NCBI RefSeq assembly: GCF_007673525.1
Contig: NZ_VDZU01000001.1
Coordinates: 2,430,055-2,494,054, forward strand
Length of the DNA: 64,000 nt
Source of the DNA: Fictibacillus phosphorivorans
GTDB taxonomy: Bacteria; Bacillota; Bacilli; Bacillales; Fictibacillaceae
Direction of reading: 5' to 3'
A program made the position numbers and the translations under genes. Below are positions 34,072 through 44,898 of this stretch, piece after piece. The notes beneath the pieces were generated by a model. That model ran no database searches, was not told the origin of the DNA, and saw only the letters and a program-made list of their open reading frames with translations. Each line of letters begins with the position of its first letter. Position 1 is the first letter of the stretch.

Positions 34072-34831
34072 TACTTTCCTCCACTTGGTTGTATCGTTCA
34101 AAACGTGTGCTGATTCCTAAATAGAACGTTCCTTTTTCCTCAGGCTTTAACTCGCTCACTAAAGATGGATAAGCTGTCAGCCTTTCTGAAAACTTAGAGA
34201 TAGTTGTCACCACTTTGTTTCCATCCGTCATAAACAACGTTAGCTGGTTTGAACTGTTGGATGAAGGTGTATGTGTGATTTCAGATATACGATGAATAAT
34301 TCCTTCAGGCAGCTTCTGCAGTTCCTGTGCCATCATCTCTAGTTGTTCTGGATCTTTCCAGCTGACGATTACAGGTGCATTTACTGGTCTCTCATTTTTC
34401 TTTAAAGGCTCTAACATTTTCCCGTTCTGAAGCATCGGGTAGTATACGTTCTCTTTCCTGAAATACCCGACTCGTTGAAATTCACTCACTTTAATTACAA
34501 CTTGGTTAAAAAATTTCTTTTGGATGGATACAGAACTAACCTCTGAGATATCCTCGAGCCGCTCCATAATTTCATCTTCAGATACATTCAAATACTTTGT
34601 CTTTGTTGAAATTTTGCTTTGTTCAAGAATCTCATTGTCGGTTACAAAATAGTTGCCTGAGACGGTAATTTTCTTCACATGACTAAGATCTGATTGAAAA
34701 TAAACGACGACCAACAATAACAGGAAGAAAAAGGACAAGTAATAAATAAGACGACGATTTGCTTTTTGTTTGCGATGTTCTTTCAGCTTCGGAATTCGGT
34801 CCTCAATCTTGACAACCTTTACCTTGTCCAT
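34058..34831 (-). CDS. divIB: Cell division protein DivIB (FtsQ homologue)
   Basis: DivIB stabilises the FtsL-DivIC complex at the septum. The 257-residue bitopic protein has a basic cytoplasmic N terminus, one membrane helix at about residues 29-46, a POTRA domain starting VKKITVSGNYFVTDNEIL and a beta domain, with the conserved stretch YYPMLQNGKML. Its C-terminal tail is acidic. Confidence 0.93.
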   Translation of the reverse strand: MDKVKVVKIEDRIPKLKEHRKQKANRRLIYYLSFFFLLLLVVVYFQSDLSHVKKITVSGNYFVTDNEILEQSKISTKTKYLNVSEDEIMERLEDISEVSSVSIQKKFFNQVVIKVSEFQRVGYFRKENVYYPMLQNGKMLEPLKKNERPVNAPVIVSWKDPEQLEMMAQELQKLPEGIIHRISEITHTPSSNSSNQLTLFMTDGNKVVTTISKFSERLTAYPSLVSELKPEEKGTFYLGISTRFERYNQVEESNEKN

Positions 34832-34883
34832 CCTCTTCCTCCGTTTTATAAGTTAGTACAAGAAACATTAACGGTTGACCAGA

Positions 34884-34914
34884 AATAAAAGAACTTGGCA
34901 GATAGACGCCAAGT
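34884..34914 (-). terminator. Probable terminator between murB and divIB
   Basis: ACTTGGC pairs with GCCAAGT; on the minus strand it is followed by TTCTTTTATTTC. The T-run is interrupted, so it may be partial, letting some transcription from murB into divIB. Confidence 0.5.
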
Positions 34915-35060
34915 CTTCAAAAAGGTACTGATAACAGTCCAACTGTCAGAAGATAACGAAATGTATGGTTCGTTTCGAAACGTCAAAAGTTAATTTTTTC
35001 TTGTTCTTTGTATTATAGCACGGATAAGCCGCAATTCAGCACTATTTATCCAATTTTTTG

Positions 35061-35972
35061 TTAATCATTTCTACCAATGATTTCAACTTCTGTATGAAGT
35101 TCAACACCATGCTTTTCTTTAATCGTTTTTTGTATATAACTGATAAGATCCAGCACGTCCTTGGCTTTTGCATCTCCAGTATTCACAATAAAATTAGCGT
35201 GCATCTCCGAAACTTGTGCTCCACCAATTTGAGTCCCTTTAAGTCCCGATGTTTCAATGAGATGTCCTGCATAATTAGGCAGCGGATTACGGAAAACACT
35301 GCCACAGCACGGATAGTTCCATGGCTGTGTGTTTCTGCGATAATCTTTATTCTTCTTAAGCTCTGCCATGATCGTTTCTTTATCCCCTTTATCCAAAACA
35401 AGGATGACTTCAACACAGATTCCACCTGTCTCTTGGAGAACAGAAGTACGGTAAGAGAATTTCAGTTCTTCATTAGAAAGCCATGTAAGCTCACCATCAG
35501 GTAATAAAATCAAAGCTTTATCAACGATCTTTGACATATCGGATCTATGCGCACCTGCATTCATGAATACAGCTCCGCCAACTGATCCCGGAATACCTGC
35601 TGCAAATTCTAGACCCGTATAAGCTTCGCGTGACATTACAGTGGCTAGCGGAATAAGCGAATACCCCCCGCCAACTCTAATCGTGTTATCATTTTTTTCA
35701 AGGTGGTTGATCCCCTCCCCTACTTTAATGACAACCCCTTCTATGCCCCCGTCTGCAACTAGGAGGTTAGAGCCTCTTCCAATTGCACGTATTGGTGCGT
35801 TGGCTTCTTTTATATAACTTAATGCTTTTTTTAGACTTTCAATGTCTTTCGGTTCATAAAAAAGGTCAGCTGGTCCACCAATTTTTAATGTGGTGTGATT
35901 TTTTAATGGTTCATTTACAAGGACAGTTCCTAAATCTTCATTTTTTAATTTCTCAGCTAATTGGCTATACAT
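35061..35972 (-). CDS. murB: UDP-N-acetylenolpyruvoylglucosamine reductase
   Basis: MurB reduces UDP-GlcNAc-enolpyruvate to UDP-MurNAc with NADPH and FAD. The 303-residue type II enzyme has the FAD-binding motif [12 protein letters not shown], the conserved [10 protein letters not shown], the proton-donor Ser in CCGSVFRNP and the catalytic Glu near the C terminus (HTEVEIIG). AGGGGGT precedes the ATG. In B. subtilis murG would lie directly upstream, but here it is absent. Confidence 0.95.
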   Translation of the reverse strand: MYSQLAEKLKNEDLGTVLVNEPLKNHTTLKIGGPADLFYEPKDIESLKKALSYIKEANAPIRAIGRGSNLLVADGGIEGVVIKVGEGINHLEKNDNTIRVGGGYSLIPLATVMSREAYTGLEFAAGIPGSVGGAVFMNAGAHRSDMSKIVDKALILLPDGELTWLSNEELKFSYRTSVLQETGGICVEVILVLDKGDKETIMAELKKNKDYRRNTQPWNYPCCGSVFRNPLPNYAGHLIETSGLKGTQIGGAQVSEMHANFIVNTGDAKAKDVLDLISYIQKTIKEKHGVELHTEVEIIGRND

Positions 35973-36069
35973 AATTAAAAACCCCCTACGTTCATACGCA
36001 TCGTTCTATTTATATGCTATGCGTTAATCTTTTCCATGTTTTCATTGTCCTTAAACATCGACAAAGTAG

Positions 36070-36097
36070 TATTCGTCAGAACTAACGATTTTGTTTC
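36070..36097 (-). promoter_or_regulatory. Possible ECF sigma promoter of murB
   Basis: The minus strand has GAAAC (36093-36097), a 17-base spacer and CGAATA (36070-36075), similar to the GAAAC/CGTC patterns of cell-envelope ECF sigma factors. A SigM link for murB-divIB genes is known in B. subtilis. The -10 is not a perfect match. Confidence 0.3.
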
Positions 36098-36146
36098 TTA
36101 TTTTTGAAAAACTACATCTGATTATCATTGTCGCTCTTGGATGTGG

Positions 36147-36274
36147 TTGATTTCCGTTACAGGATGCTCGCTTTCCGCGGGGCAGGCGGTGAGCCACATT
36201 CGTACGTTTCACGTATAAGTGTCTCACCTGCCCGCCTGTCCCGCAGGAGTCTCGCACCCTCCACTTCAATCAAC
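36147..36274 (+). repeat. Palindromic intergenic repeat, family R copy R5
   Basis: The copy runs from GTTGATTTCC to CAATCAAC with inner GGTGAGCC/GTCTCACC arms and a variable stem that pairs ACGTTTCAC with GTATAAGTG-like sequence. It is most similar to R3. Confidence 0.9.
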
Positions 36275-36342
36275 TGTCGAGATGACAAGAATTTAAGAGC
36301 AGAGACTAGCGTATAAGAATCAATAACATTAAAAAACAAATA

Positions 36343-36384
36343 TAGAAAAAGAAGTTACCCTGCCATAATTGACAGGGTAACGTC
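36343..36384 (-). terminator. Terminator of the murE-spoVE operon
   Basis: GTTACCCTG pairs with CAGGGTAAC, followed on the minus strand by CTTCTTTTTC. It lies about 50 bases past the spoVE stop. Confidence 0.8.
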
Positions 36385-36433
36385 TTTAAATCGCTATGTT
36401 TAGAATAAGAGAATTTCCTTTGAAACTCAAGTA

Positions 36434-37534
36434 TTAATACCTTGAATACCGGCTAATATTGAGGATTACTCCAATTGACGCGAGCATTAGAGTTAATGAA
36501 GATCCTCCATAACTTAAAAATGGAAGTGTTATTCCAGTTACAGGCATCAATCCTGTTACAACTCCGATATTAATCATCACTTGAATAGCGACCATCCCTA
36601 TAATTCCTATCGCTAAAAAGCTACCGAATAGATCTGGAGCTCCTAAAGCGATCCTGATTCCTCGCCATAAGAGAAGACTAAAGAGGATTAATACAAAAAC
36701 AGCGCCGATAAAACCAAGCTCCTCCGAGAGGATCGCAAAAATAAAATCCGTTTGAGGTTCTGGTAGGTAACCGAATTTTTGTCTGCTCTGCCCTAAACCT
36801 AATCCAAGCAATCCACCTGGTCCGAGTGAATAGAGAGATTGGATAATCTGAAATCCGCTGCCTAAAGGATCACTCCAAGGATCAAGGAAAGAAGTAATCC
36901 TCTTAATTCGATAAGGAGCAGAAATAATTAATCCCGCAAGTCCGATAAGACCGATTAAAGCCATCCCTACAAAATGGGAGATACGCGCACCTGCAACAAA
37001 AACCATCACAATACTTGTTCCGACCATTACTGCTCCTGTTCCTAGGTCGGGCTGAAGCATAATCATGCCAAATGCGATCATCACTAATCCAAGAGTAGGT
37101 ACTAAACCTTTTTTAAGAGAAGTGATCTTTTTTTGATGCTCTGATAGATACTTAGCCAGGAAAGTAATCATGGCCAGTTTCATAAATTCAGACGGCTGTA
37201 TAGAAAAAGCACCTACACCAATCCAGCTTCTAGCACCACCACGCACCATACCAATACCTGGGACAAGAACCGCGATCAATAGCACAAAACAAATAATCAG
37301 AAGAATCTTAGACCAGACTCTCCACGTCATGTAATTGATGTTCATGATAAAAAACATCGCTGCAATACCAACACCGGCAAATAACAATTGTCGCTTTGCA
37401 AAAAAGAACGCATCATCAAACTTGTATAGCCCTAAATCTGCACTAGCGCTATAAACCATTATTATGCCGATCGATAACAACATAAGCGTAACTACAATCA
37501 TTATGATATCAGGGGTTGATTTCGTTGCAGGCAA
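36434..37534 (-). CDS. spoVE: SEDS-family protein SpoVE (spore cortex / FtsW-like)
   Basis: SEDS proteins polymerise glycan strands with a partner class B PBP; SpoVE pairs with SpoVD for the spore cortex. The protein has about ten membrane helices and the family motifs MVYSAS, IGVGAFSIQPSEFMKLAMI and LPFLSYGGSSL. I choose TTG 37534, six bases after GAGGTG, which gives 366 residues, the same length as B. subtilis SpoVE. Position between murD and murB favours SpoVE over the vegetative FtsW. Confidence 0.9.
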   Translation of the reverse strand: MPATKSTPDIIMIVVTLMLLSIGIIMVYSASADLGLYKFDDAFFFAKRQLLFAGVGIAAMFFIMNINYMTWRVWSKILLIICFVLLIAVLVPGIGMVRGGARSWIGVGAFSIQPSEFMKLAMITFLAKYLSEHQKKITSLKKGLVPTLGLVMIAFGMIMLQPDLGTGAVMVGTSIVMVFVAGARISHFVGMALIGLIGLAGLIISAPYRIKRITSFLDPWSDPLGSGFQIIQSLYSLGPGGLLGLGLGQSRQKFGYLPEPQTDFIFAILSEELGFIGAVFVLILFSLLLWRGIRIALGAPDLFGSFLAIGIIGMVAIQVMINIGVVTGLMPVTGITLPFLSYGGSSLTLMLASIGVILNISRYSRY

Positions 37535-37570
37535 AGGGAAACACCTCAACTCTTCTTATTTGTACAAACC

Positions 37571-38923
37571 TTATTTAAGTTTATGCACAGAGTTGATAAA
37601 CATGTCCCCTCTTTGTTCAAATGTCTTATATTGATCCCAGCTAGCACATGCAGGAGACAATAAAATGACATCTTCTTCGGCAGATAGACTGTACGCAAGG
37701 GGAACAGCATCTTCCACATTATCAGCACGTTTTATCGTTTCTATTCCTGCCTGTTCCGCTGTATCCGCTAATTTATCAGCTGTTTGACCAAAAGTAACGA
37801 TCGCTTTTACATTTTTTAGTGATGGAAGCAGATCATCAAATGAATTTCCACGATCAAGACCACCAGCTAGTAAGATGACGGGTTGTTCAAATGCAGACAA
37901 CGCTGCATTCGTCGCTAATATATTCGTAGCTTTTGAATCATTATAAAAACGTCTGCCATTAAACTCTCCTACGTACTGCAGACGGTGTTTAACCCCAGGA
38001 AACGAAGTTAGAACTTGATGTATCTGTTTCAACGTAGCACCTGCTAATAAGGATGCCGCGACAGCTGCCATAATATTAGACAGATTATGTTTACCTGGCA
38101 ACACGACCTCACTTAGATCAATAACTTTTTGGTCCTGAAAATAAAGGGCACCATCTTCAACATAAACCCCACCATCATATTTTTTTGTTACAGAAAATGG
38201 GATATGCTGCGCTTTAGAATCCTTCATCAAATGTGAAACACGTTCATCATCTGCGTTATAAATCACATAATCAGATGGATCTTGGTTCTCAGTAATCTTA
38301 GCTTTTGCTTTTCCGTATTCATCAAGAGAACCATGATAATCTAAGTGTGCTTCAAATAGGTTCAGAAAAACGGCAATCTGTGGCTTAAAACGCTCTGTTC
38401 CCATCAATTGAAAGCTAGAAAGTTCAGCTACTAATATATCTTTCTCTGTCGACTCCGCTGCTACCTCAGAGAACACAGTACCTATATTCCCTGCTACGAT
38501 AGGTGTCTTATCACTGTTTTTTAACATATCACCAATAAGAGTAGTGGTGGTTGTCTTACCGTTTGAACCTGTAATCGCAATAATTGATGCCTCTGAAATC
38601 ATACCTGCTATTTCCACTTCAGTATAAACTGGAATGTTACGTTTAACCGCTTCAGCAATCAAAGGATTTTGATATGGAATTCCTGGATTCTTTACAATGA
38701 AATCCAACTTTTCATCTAGTAATGTCAGCGGATGATCGCCACATACTACTTTAATTCCAAGCTTCTCAAGTTTTTCTGCTTCCACATTACCTTCTCTAGG
38801 GCTTTTATCGTTCACTGTTAATTGTGCCCCAAACGAATGAAGCAGTTTTGCACCAGCAAAACCGCTCTTAGCTAACCCTACGATTAATATCTTTTTGTTT
38901 TTAAAAAATGTAGTGTCTTTCAT
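37571..38923 (-). CDS. murD: UDP-N-acetylmuramoylalanine--D-glutamate ligase
   Basis: MurD adds D-glutamate to UDP-MurNAc-L-Ala. The 450-residue Mur ligase has an N-terminal UDP-binding domain (ILIVGLAKSGFAGAKLL), the ATP loop [13 protein letters not shown] near residue 116 and the C-terminal DSKATN/ILLAGGLDRG segments. It begins one base from the mraY stop. Confidence 0.96.
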   Translation of the reverse strand: MKDTTFFKNKKILIVGLAKSGFAGAKLLHSFGAQLTVNDKSPREGNVEAEKLEKLGIKVVCGDHPLTLLDEKLDFIVKNPGIPYQNPLIAEAVKRNIPVYTEVEIAGMISEASIIAITGSNGKTTTTTLIGDMLKNSDKTPIVAGNIGTVFSEVAAESTEKDILVAELSSFQLMGTERFKPQIAVFLNLFEAHLDYHGSLDEYGKAKAKITENQDPSDYVIYNADDERVSHLMKDSKAQHIPFSVTKKYDGGVYVEDGALYFQDQKVIDLSEVVLPGKHNLSNIMAAVAASLLAGATLKQIHQVLTSFPGVKHRLQYVGEFNGRRFYNDSKATNILATNAALSAFEQPVILLAGGLDRGNSFDDLLPSLKNVKAIVTFGQTADKLADTAEQAGIETIKRADNVEDAVPLAYSLSAEEDVILLSPACASWDQYKTFEQRGDMFINSVHKLK

Positions 38924-39898
38924 CTATACCCACACCTCTAAATAAATTCCTAGTGCTGCAAATACCAATCCTACAAGCCAAAATGTAACGACGATGCGCC
39001 ATTCACTCCAGCCTGACAGTTCATAATGATGATGAAGCGGGCTCATCTTAAATACACGCTTACGAGTAAGTTTAAACGATGCTACTTGAATCATTACAGA
39101 AAGCGTTTCGATTACAAAAACTCCACCGATAATAACTAGTAAAATCTCAAGCTTTGTTAGAATCGCGACCGCGCTAATCGCACCACCTAATGCAAGTGAG
39201 CCAGTGTCTCCCATAAATACTTTTGCTGGGTGTGCATTAAAAACTAAAAAACCTAGTACTGCACCAACCACTGCTACACAAAAAATAGCAGCTTCAAATT
39301 GAAGAATAGTAGAAGACAAAACAGCAAACGCACCAAAAGCAATAGCTGCTGTTCCCGCTAACAGTCCATCCAATCCATCCGTAAGGTTTACCGCATTTGA
39401 AGCACCGATTAACATGAATACAACTAATATTGGGTAAAACCATCCTAGATCAAACGAAACATCTGTTCCAGGAACCGAAATTTCTGTTGAGAAATCAATG
39501 GCTCTTAGCCCAAGGAAGAAAAGAGCTGCAATGATTAATTGACCTACTAATTTTTGTTTTGATGTTAAACCTAGATTTCTTTTCTTAACTACTTTAATAA
39601 AATCATCTAAAAATCCTATAAGTCCGTATCCTAATGTAACAAGGATAAGCAAGTGGGTCTCTGCCGTAACAGCAAAAAACTTAGCAGTCATCGCATATGT
39701 TGCGATAACTAGGGCTAAGACGATAACAATCCCGCCCATTGTAGGTGTTCCCTGCTTTTTTTGGTGAGATTTTGGGCCTTCATCCCGAATGCTCTGCCCA
39801 AATTTTAATCTTCTTAAAAACGGGATAAAAAAGGGTGAACTTAATACCGCGATTAAGAAGGATGCAACTAATGTAAATAATAAGACTTGCTCAATCAT
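38924..39898 (-). CDS. mraY: Phospho-N-acetylmuramoyl-pentapeptide transferase
   Basis: MraY makes lipid I by moving phospho-MurNAc-pentapeptide to undecaprenyl phosphate. The 324-residue protein has about ten membrane helices and the active-site motifs [36 protein letters not shown] and [13 protein letters not shown]. Its start overlaps the murF stop by four bases. Confidence 0.96.
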   Translation of the reverse strand: MIEQVLLFTLVASFLIAVLSSPFFIPFLRRLKFGQSIRDEGPKSHQKKQGTPTMGGIVIVLALVIATYAMTAKFFAVTAETHLLILVTLGYGLIGFLDDFIKVVKKRNLGLTSKQKLVGQLIIAALFFLGLRAIDFSTEISVPGTDVSFDLGWFYPILVVFMLIGASNAVNLTDGLDGLLAGTAAIAFGAFAVLSSTILQFEAAIFCVAVVGAVLGFLVFNAHPAKVFMGDTGSLALGGAISAVAILTKLEILLVIIGGVFVIETLSVMIQVASFKLTRKRVFKMSPLHHHYELSGWSEWRIVVTFWLVGLVFAALGIYLEVWV

Positions 39899-41277
39899 TT
39901 TTTCGACTCCTGTTCTTTCTCTACAAATTTCGAGACTAGGGTTTCTAATACCATCCCTCTTGATGCTTTAAAAAGAATAGCAGTGTCTTTTGATAATAAT
40001 TTAGCAATAGGTTCTTCCGCTTCTTCTTTTGTTAGACATTGAATAACCTCAAGTCCGTCATTTTTTTGTTTCTTTAGTTCGTCTGCAATCCAAGCACCTT
40101 TTTGCCCCACGCATATCACATGAGAAATCGATTCATTCACATGCTTCGCTATGTTTCGATGCATCTCTTCTTCATTTGAACCTAATTCATACATATCTCC
40201 AAGAACTGCAACTTTATTAGAATAATCTTTTAGTTCAGCAAGTGTATCTAGAGCTGCAATCATACTCGTTGGACTAGCGTTATAGGCATCGTTGATAAGA
40301 AGAGTATCCTTCTTACCGCTTTTCATTTCAAGACGCATGGAAGTAACTTTAAGGTTCTCAAGTCCTTCTAGTATCTTATTTTCTTCGATATTCAAGTAAT
40401 GCCCTACAGCTATGGCGTATGCTGCATTTTTTATATTATGTCGTCCTAACATCGGTATGCGATACACAGTTGTACCTTCTTCTAAAGAAAACGTAACACC
40501 ATGTGCATCTGTCTTAAGGTTAGATAACTTCAATGTGTTGGAATCACCAAATCCAACTTGCAGAACGTTCTCACCTTTTACATGTGAAAGAAGCGGCTCA
40601 TCTCCATCGATGATAAACAGCCCGCCTTGTTTTAATCCATCTGCAATCTCAAGTTTCGCTTTAGCGATTCCTTCACGACTACCAAGCTGTTCAAGATGGC
40701 TTTCACCGATATTTGTAATAACAGCAACATCTGGCTCTGCGATCTTACTTAAAAGTGATATCTCACCATAATCACTCATACCCATTTCTAGGATCAATAC
40801 TTCTGTAGTATCTTCCATCGCTAGGATGGTCAAAGGCATTCCAATATGATTATTATAATTTCCTTGCGTTTTAAACGTCTTAAAGTTTTCAGAGGAAACA
40901 CTTTCGATCATATCTTTTGTCGTTGTTTTTCCGTTACTACCCGTTACAGCTACTACAACAGGATTGATCTTCTTCAAGTAATATTTAGAGATATCTTGCA
41001 AAAATGTTACTGTGTCTTTTGTGTAAAGGATAGGAAAACCTTCCGGCAATCCTTCTGGAAGATCTTTTCCTTCTTGCCAGACTGTAGCCGTGCAACCTTG
41101 CTCGATCGCATTTAACAGAAAATCGTGACCATCAAACCGCTCACCGGCTATCGGTAAATATAGGGCATTCTCGCTTTTATGTCTCGTATCTTTAGAAACA
41201 CCTTCTAATATTAAGTTCTCATACTTACCACTCGTACGATCTACTAATGAGACCAGTTCTTTAAAATCTAATTTCAT
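39895..41277 (-). CDS. murF: UDP-N-acetylmuramoyl-tripeptide--D-alanyl-D-alanine ligase
   Basis: MurF adds D-Ala-D-Ala to complete the pentapeptide. The 460-residue Mur ligase has the ATP loop [14 protein letters not shown] near residue 113, [10 protein letters not shown] and the C-terminal AYNASPTSM motif typical of MurF. It lies between murE and mraY with four-base overlaps on both sides. In B. subtilis murF is elsewhere, next to ddl, so this order is a difference. Confidence 0.95.
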   Translation of the reverse strand: MKLDFKELVSLVDRTSGKYENLILEGVSKDTRHKSENALYLPIAGERFDGHDFLLNAIEQGCTATVWQEGKDLPEGLPEGFPILYTKDTVTFLQDISKYYLKKINPVVVAVTGSNGKTTTKDMIESVSSENFKTFKTQGNYNNHIGMPLTILAMEDTTEVLILEMGMSDYGEISLLSKIAEPDVAVITNIGESHLEQLGSREGIAKAKLEIADGLKQGGLFIIDGDEPLLSHVKGENVLQVGFGDSNTLKLSNLKTDAHGVTFSLEEGTTVYRIPMLGRHNIKNAAYAIAVGHYLNIEENKILEGLENLKVTSMRLEMKSGKKDTLLINDAYNASPTSMIAALDTLAELKDYSNKVAVLGDMYELGSNEEEMHRNIAKHVNESISHVICVGQKGAWIADELKKQKNDGLEVIQCLTKEEAEEPIAKLLSKDTAILFKASRGMVLETLVSKFVEKEQESKK

Positions 41278-42740
41278 TTTTTCACCGCCTTAATTGCTTC
41301 CCTTGCAACGATCCTATCATCGAATTCTAATATATCTTTTCCAATGATTTGATAGGTTTCATGACCTTTTCCGGCTATAAGTATAACATCGTTTGCACGA
41401 GCCTTTTCAACCGCATGTTCGATTGCCTTTTTTCGGTCAGGGATGGTCACATAATTCCCATCGTCTACACCCTCTTCCATATCTTTTAAGATTTGAAGAG
41501 GATCTTCTGTTCGTGGATTATCACTTGTGAAGATGGCATGATCAGCTAAGTTAGCCGCAATTCCTGCCATGAGTGGCCGCTTGGTCTTATCACGGTCACC
41601 ACCACATCCTACGACCGCTGTTATTTTCCCGGTTGCAAACTCTTTAATCGTTCGTAATACATTCTCTAAACTATCTGGCGTATGTGCGTAATCAACGATT
41701 ACCGTAAAATCTTGACCTGCAATAACAGGTTCAAATCTGCCAGAAACGCCAGTTACTTCTTTTAGACTAGCAAGAATCTGATCCAGATCTAATCCAGATA
41801 ACAAACAGGCTGTGGTTGCTGCGAGCACATTATAAACAGAAAACTTTCCGATAAGCTTCAATGTAACTTCTCTTGAACCTATAGGAGTTTGCAGCTTAAA
41901 CGTAGTGCCTTGCGATCCGATCATTATATCGGTTGCTCGAACGTCGCTATCGTTGTCAATTCCATAAGAAACAACCTGTGCGGAAGTCACTCTTTCAAAC
42001 ATTTTTGAAGCTGGATCATCATTATTAAGAACAGCGACTTTACGATCTGATCTGTTATAAGTATTACCCATTTGTGAGAACAGAAGACTCTTTGCAAACT
42101 GGTATTCTTCCATATTCTTATGGTAGTCCAAATGATCTTGTGTCAAGTTCGTGAAAACAGCGATATCAAAGTCACATCCCCATACTCTACCTTGAACGAG
42201 AGCATGCGAAGACACTTCCATTACGGCCGCTTCCACTTTTTCTTCGGTCATTTGATAAAAAGCATTCTGCAAAAATAATGAATCAGGTGTAGTATTCGCT
42301 ACCTTAAAGCTTTGATCTTTTATTTTCATTTCAATCGTGCCGATCATCCCAGTGCTTTTCCCAGCATCTCTTAAAACTTTTTCAATGAGATGAGAAGTTG
42401 TCGTCTTCCCATTCGTACCGGTAATCCCAATCAAATGGAGTTTTTGGGAGGGATGACCATAAAAAGCATCTGCTAAAACCGCAAGAGCTTTTTTTGTGTT
42501 TTTAACTTTTATAACAGGAATGTTAACATCAATATCTTTCTCGGCTAAAATAGCAGCAGCTCCGTTATTCGCAACGGTTTCTGCAAAATCATGTCCATCA
42601 AACAGAAGCCCTTCCATACATACAAAGAGACAGCCTTTCCCAGCTTTCCTGGAATCCATTTCAATGGAGGTAATTTCAGGATTGGCTTGAATATCCATTT
42701 CATAGTTCACTAAATATGTAAGCAGTTCTCTTAATTCCAT
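41274..42740 (-). CDS. murE: UDP-MurNAc-L-Ala-D-Glu--meso-diaminopimelate ligase
   Basis: MurE adds the third peptide residue. The 488-residue ligase has [16 protein letters not shown] near residue 110 and the motif SDNPRTEDP, where DNPR marks selection of meso-diaminopimelate instead of lysine. The wall is therefore expected to be DAP-type. Confidence 0.95.
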   Translation of the reverse strand: MELRELLTYLVNYEMDIQANPEITSIEMDSRKAGKGCLFVCMEGLLFDGHDFAETVANNGAAAILAEKDIDVNIPVIKVKNTKKALAVLADAFYGHPSQKLHLIGITGTNGKTTTSHLIEKVLRDAGKSTGMIGTIEMKIKDQSFKVANTTPDSLFLQNAFYQMTEEKVEAAVMEVSSHALVQGRVWGCDFDIAVFTNLTQDHLDYHKNMEEYQFAKSLLFSQMGNTYNRSDRKVAVLNNDDPASKMFERVTSAQVVSYGIDNDSDVRATDIMIGSQGTTFKLQTPIGSREVTLKLIGKFSVYNVLAATTACLLSGLDLDQILASLKEVTGVSGRFEPVIAGQDFTVIVDYAHTPDSLENVLRTIKEFATGKITAVVGCGGDRDKTKRPLMAGIAANLADHAIFTSDNPRTEDPLQILKDMEEGVDDGNYVTIPDRKKAIEHAVEKARANDVILIAGKGHETYQIIGKDILEFDDRIVAREAIKAVKK

Positions 42741-42913
42741 TAATCCTGATCTCTCCTCTAATCATCGTTAAGCGTATAGTCAAAAATAGCGAAATCTCAC
42801 ATGTGTTGCAGCTCATATAAAGGTCTTTTTTGGTGTTATCTTATATGCCGTTCGAATAAGTGCACCAAAATAACATCTTTCTATAAAAGAGCGTTTTATA
42901 TGCATCTTTAAAG

Positions 42914-42945
42914 AAAATAAGCCAAGCAAGATTCCGCGCTTGGCT
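42914..42945 (-). terminator. Terminator after spoVD
   Basis: AGCCAAGC pairs with GCTTGGCT around the loop; on the minus strand TTATTTTCTTT follows. It lies about 20 bases past the spoVD stop and separates spoVD from murE. Confidence 0.65.
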
Positions 42946-42963
42946 ATGTGTACATTCTTTATT

Positions 42964-44898
42964 TTAATCTTCCACTTCTTTTTTGTCACCCAAAAATAAA
43001 CGAATCGTTTTACCAGCTTCTAGCTTTACGCCAGCTTTAGGAGCTTGCTGTACGATGTAGTTCCCTTTTCCGGATGTTTCAATTTTGAGATTATACAGCA
43101 GGTTCGTAAGCTCTTTCGTTTGTTTTCCGACTAAATCCGGAACGACTACTTCAGGAGCATCGAGCCATGTTTTCTCTTTTTCTATCTGATCTTTTTGCTT
43201 TTTAACGCCCATAGCAGAAAGGCTGTCTTCTATAATATTACCAACGATTGGCGCTGCCACAATCCCACCAAACTGCAGTGTTTCTTTTGGATTATCTATA
43301 GCAACATAAACAACGATCTCAGGATTGTTAGCAGGAGCCATCCCGATAAAGGAGACGATATGGTTGTTCTTTAAATAAACGCCACCTTCAGCCTTTTGAG
43401 CAGTCCCCGTTTTCCCTCCAACCCGGTAACCATCAACGAATGCATTCTTTCCAGTCCCTTGAGCTACAACACTTTCTAATGCGCGTCTAACTTCTTTAGA
43501 CGTTTTTTCAGAGATCACTTTTCTTTTAAGTTTTGGTGTCTGCTTACTAACGACTTTCCCAGTAATAGGATCCACTAATTCTTTAGCTATATATGGTTCG
43601 TACAGATAGCCTCCGTTTACGGCCGCAGACACAGCAGCTACTTGTTGAATTGGAGTCACAGAAACACCTTGCCCGAATGCGGTTGTTGCAAGTTCTAGCG
43701 GTCCAACACGATCTAAGGAGAATAAGATTCCTTTACCTTCACCAGCCAAATCAACACCTGTCTTTTCTCCAAATCCAAAGTCTTTAATATATTCAAATAG
43801 TTTATCTTTACCTAGACGTTGACCAAGAATAACAAACCCTGGGTTGCATGAATTTTGAACACCTTCTAAGAAGGTCTGACTGCCATGCCCTCCCGCTTTC
43901 CAGCATTTAAGCTTTCTCCCTGCAACTTCGATCGATCCAGGATCGTGAAAATGATCTTTATCTAAGTCAACTTTATCTTCTTCGAGTGCTGCAGCAAGCG
44001 TGATGATCTTGAAGGTAGAGCCTGGTTCATATTGAGCCCACACTGGTAAATTTCGATTGTATACTTCCGGCGAAACTCGTTTGTACTCTTCCGGGTCAAA
44101 ATCCGGTCGTGAACTCATTCCAAGGATTTCACCAGTATTCGGATTCATCGCTATAGCGATTGCTCCATCAGGGTCATAGGTAGCTTGTGCGATATCAAGC
44201 TCTCGCTCAATAATGGTTTGAACACGTGAATCTGTCGTTAATCTGAGGTCATAGCCATCTTTCGGTTTTTCATACTTGTCCGATAACGATGGCATTCTGC
44301 GTCCCCTTGCGTCCGAGAAGAAAGAGATATGACCTTTTTCACCGTTCAGCTGTTCATCATAATAGAGTTCTAGTCCTGTGAGCCCTTGACTGTCAATACC
44401 TGCAAATCCAAGTACATGAGAAAGATAGGATCCGTACGGGTAGTGCCTTTTGCTATCTTCCGCAACAAAAACACCTGGTAGATTCAAAGCTTCAACCTCT
44501 TTTGCCTTCGTATTGCTGATCTTTCGTCCTCCATTATCGATTCTCACGATAGAGGCTTTCTTTGTGAGTCTTTGGTACACTTCTGTTTTCGATATATTTA
44601 ACAAAGCAGCCAACTTTTCAGCAGTTTCTTCAGGTTCCTTAATCTGCCTTGGAACGACAAAGACGGTCGGAGCGCTAATATTTGTGGCGAGTACCACGTC
44701 ATTACGATCTAGAATCTTTCCCCTTTTTGGTTCAAAAGGAATGTCTCTGCTCCAAGAATCAAGGGCTTGATCTGTCAACATATCTCCAAGCACAAATTGA
44801 ACGTAGCCAAGTCTTACAGAAATAACAAAAAAGAAAGCTATTCCAAAAACAAGAACAAAAATTAAGCGCCTGCGTACAGTTACATTCGAAACTCGCAC
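42964..44898 (-). CDS. spoVD: Stage V sporulation protein D, class B PBP
   Basis: SpoVD is the transpeptidase for spore cortex synthesis and partners SpoVE. The 644-residue protein has one N-terminal membrane helix, a PBP dimerisation domain, a transpeptidase domain with STFK, SCN and KTGTA motifs, and a single PASTA domain at the C terminus (VPDLVGKQTKELTNLL). The GTG at 44898, six bases after GGGAGG, reproduces the B. subtilis N terminus RVSNVTVRRR. The frame is open 16 codons further upstream without a ribosome site. Confidence 0.93.
   Translation of the reverse strand: MRVSNVTVRRRLIFVLVFGIAFFFVISVRLGYVQFVLGDMLTDQALDSWSRDIPFEPKRGKILDRNDVVLATNISAPTVFVVPRQIKEPEETAEKLAALLNISKTEVYQRLTKKASIVRIDNGGRKISNTKAKEVEALNLPGVFVAEDSKRHYPYGSYLSHVLGFAGIDSQGLTGLELYYDEQLNGEKGHISFFSDARGRRMPSLSDKYEKPKDGYDLRLTTDSRVQTIIERELDIAQATYDPDGAIAIAMNPNTGEILGMSSRPDFDPEEYKRVSPEVYNRNLPVWAQYEPGSTFKIITLAAALEEDKVDLDKDHFHDPGSIEVAGRKLKCWKAGGHGSQTFLEGVQNSCNPGFVILGQRLGKDKLFEYIKDFGFGEKTGVDLAGEGKGILFSLDRVGPLELATTAFGQGVSVTPIQQVAAVSAAVNGGYLYEPYIAKELVDPITGKVVSKQTPKLKRKVISEKTSKEVRRALESVVAQGTGKNAFVDGYRVGGKTGTAQKAEGGVYLKNNHIVSFIGMAPANNPEIVVYVAIDNPKETLQFGGIVAAPIVGNIIEDSLSAMGVKKQKDQIEKEKTWLDAPEVVVPDLVGKQTKELTNLLYNLKIETSGKGNYIVQQAPKAGVKLEAGKTIRLFLGDKKEVED

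Larger units (their letters stand above)
35973..36433. other. 461-base intergenic region between spoVE and murB
   Basis: It holds the spoVE terminator, repeat R5 and a possible ECF-type promoter for murB. The gene murG occupies this position in B. subtilis; no glycosyltransferase remnant is visible in any frame. Confidence 0.75.

Noticed and set aside
34971..34982. Palindrome CGTTTCGAAACG between murB and divIB
   Set aside because: It is a perfect 12-mer, but I could not link it to a promoter or to any second copy.
36051..36269. 72-codon minus-strand frame and related small frames in the spoVE-murB gap
   Set aside because: The frames are generated by repeat R5; the same peptide-like sequences appear at R2 and lack ribosome sites.
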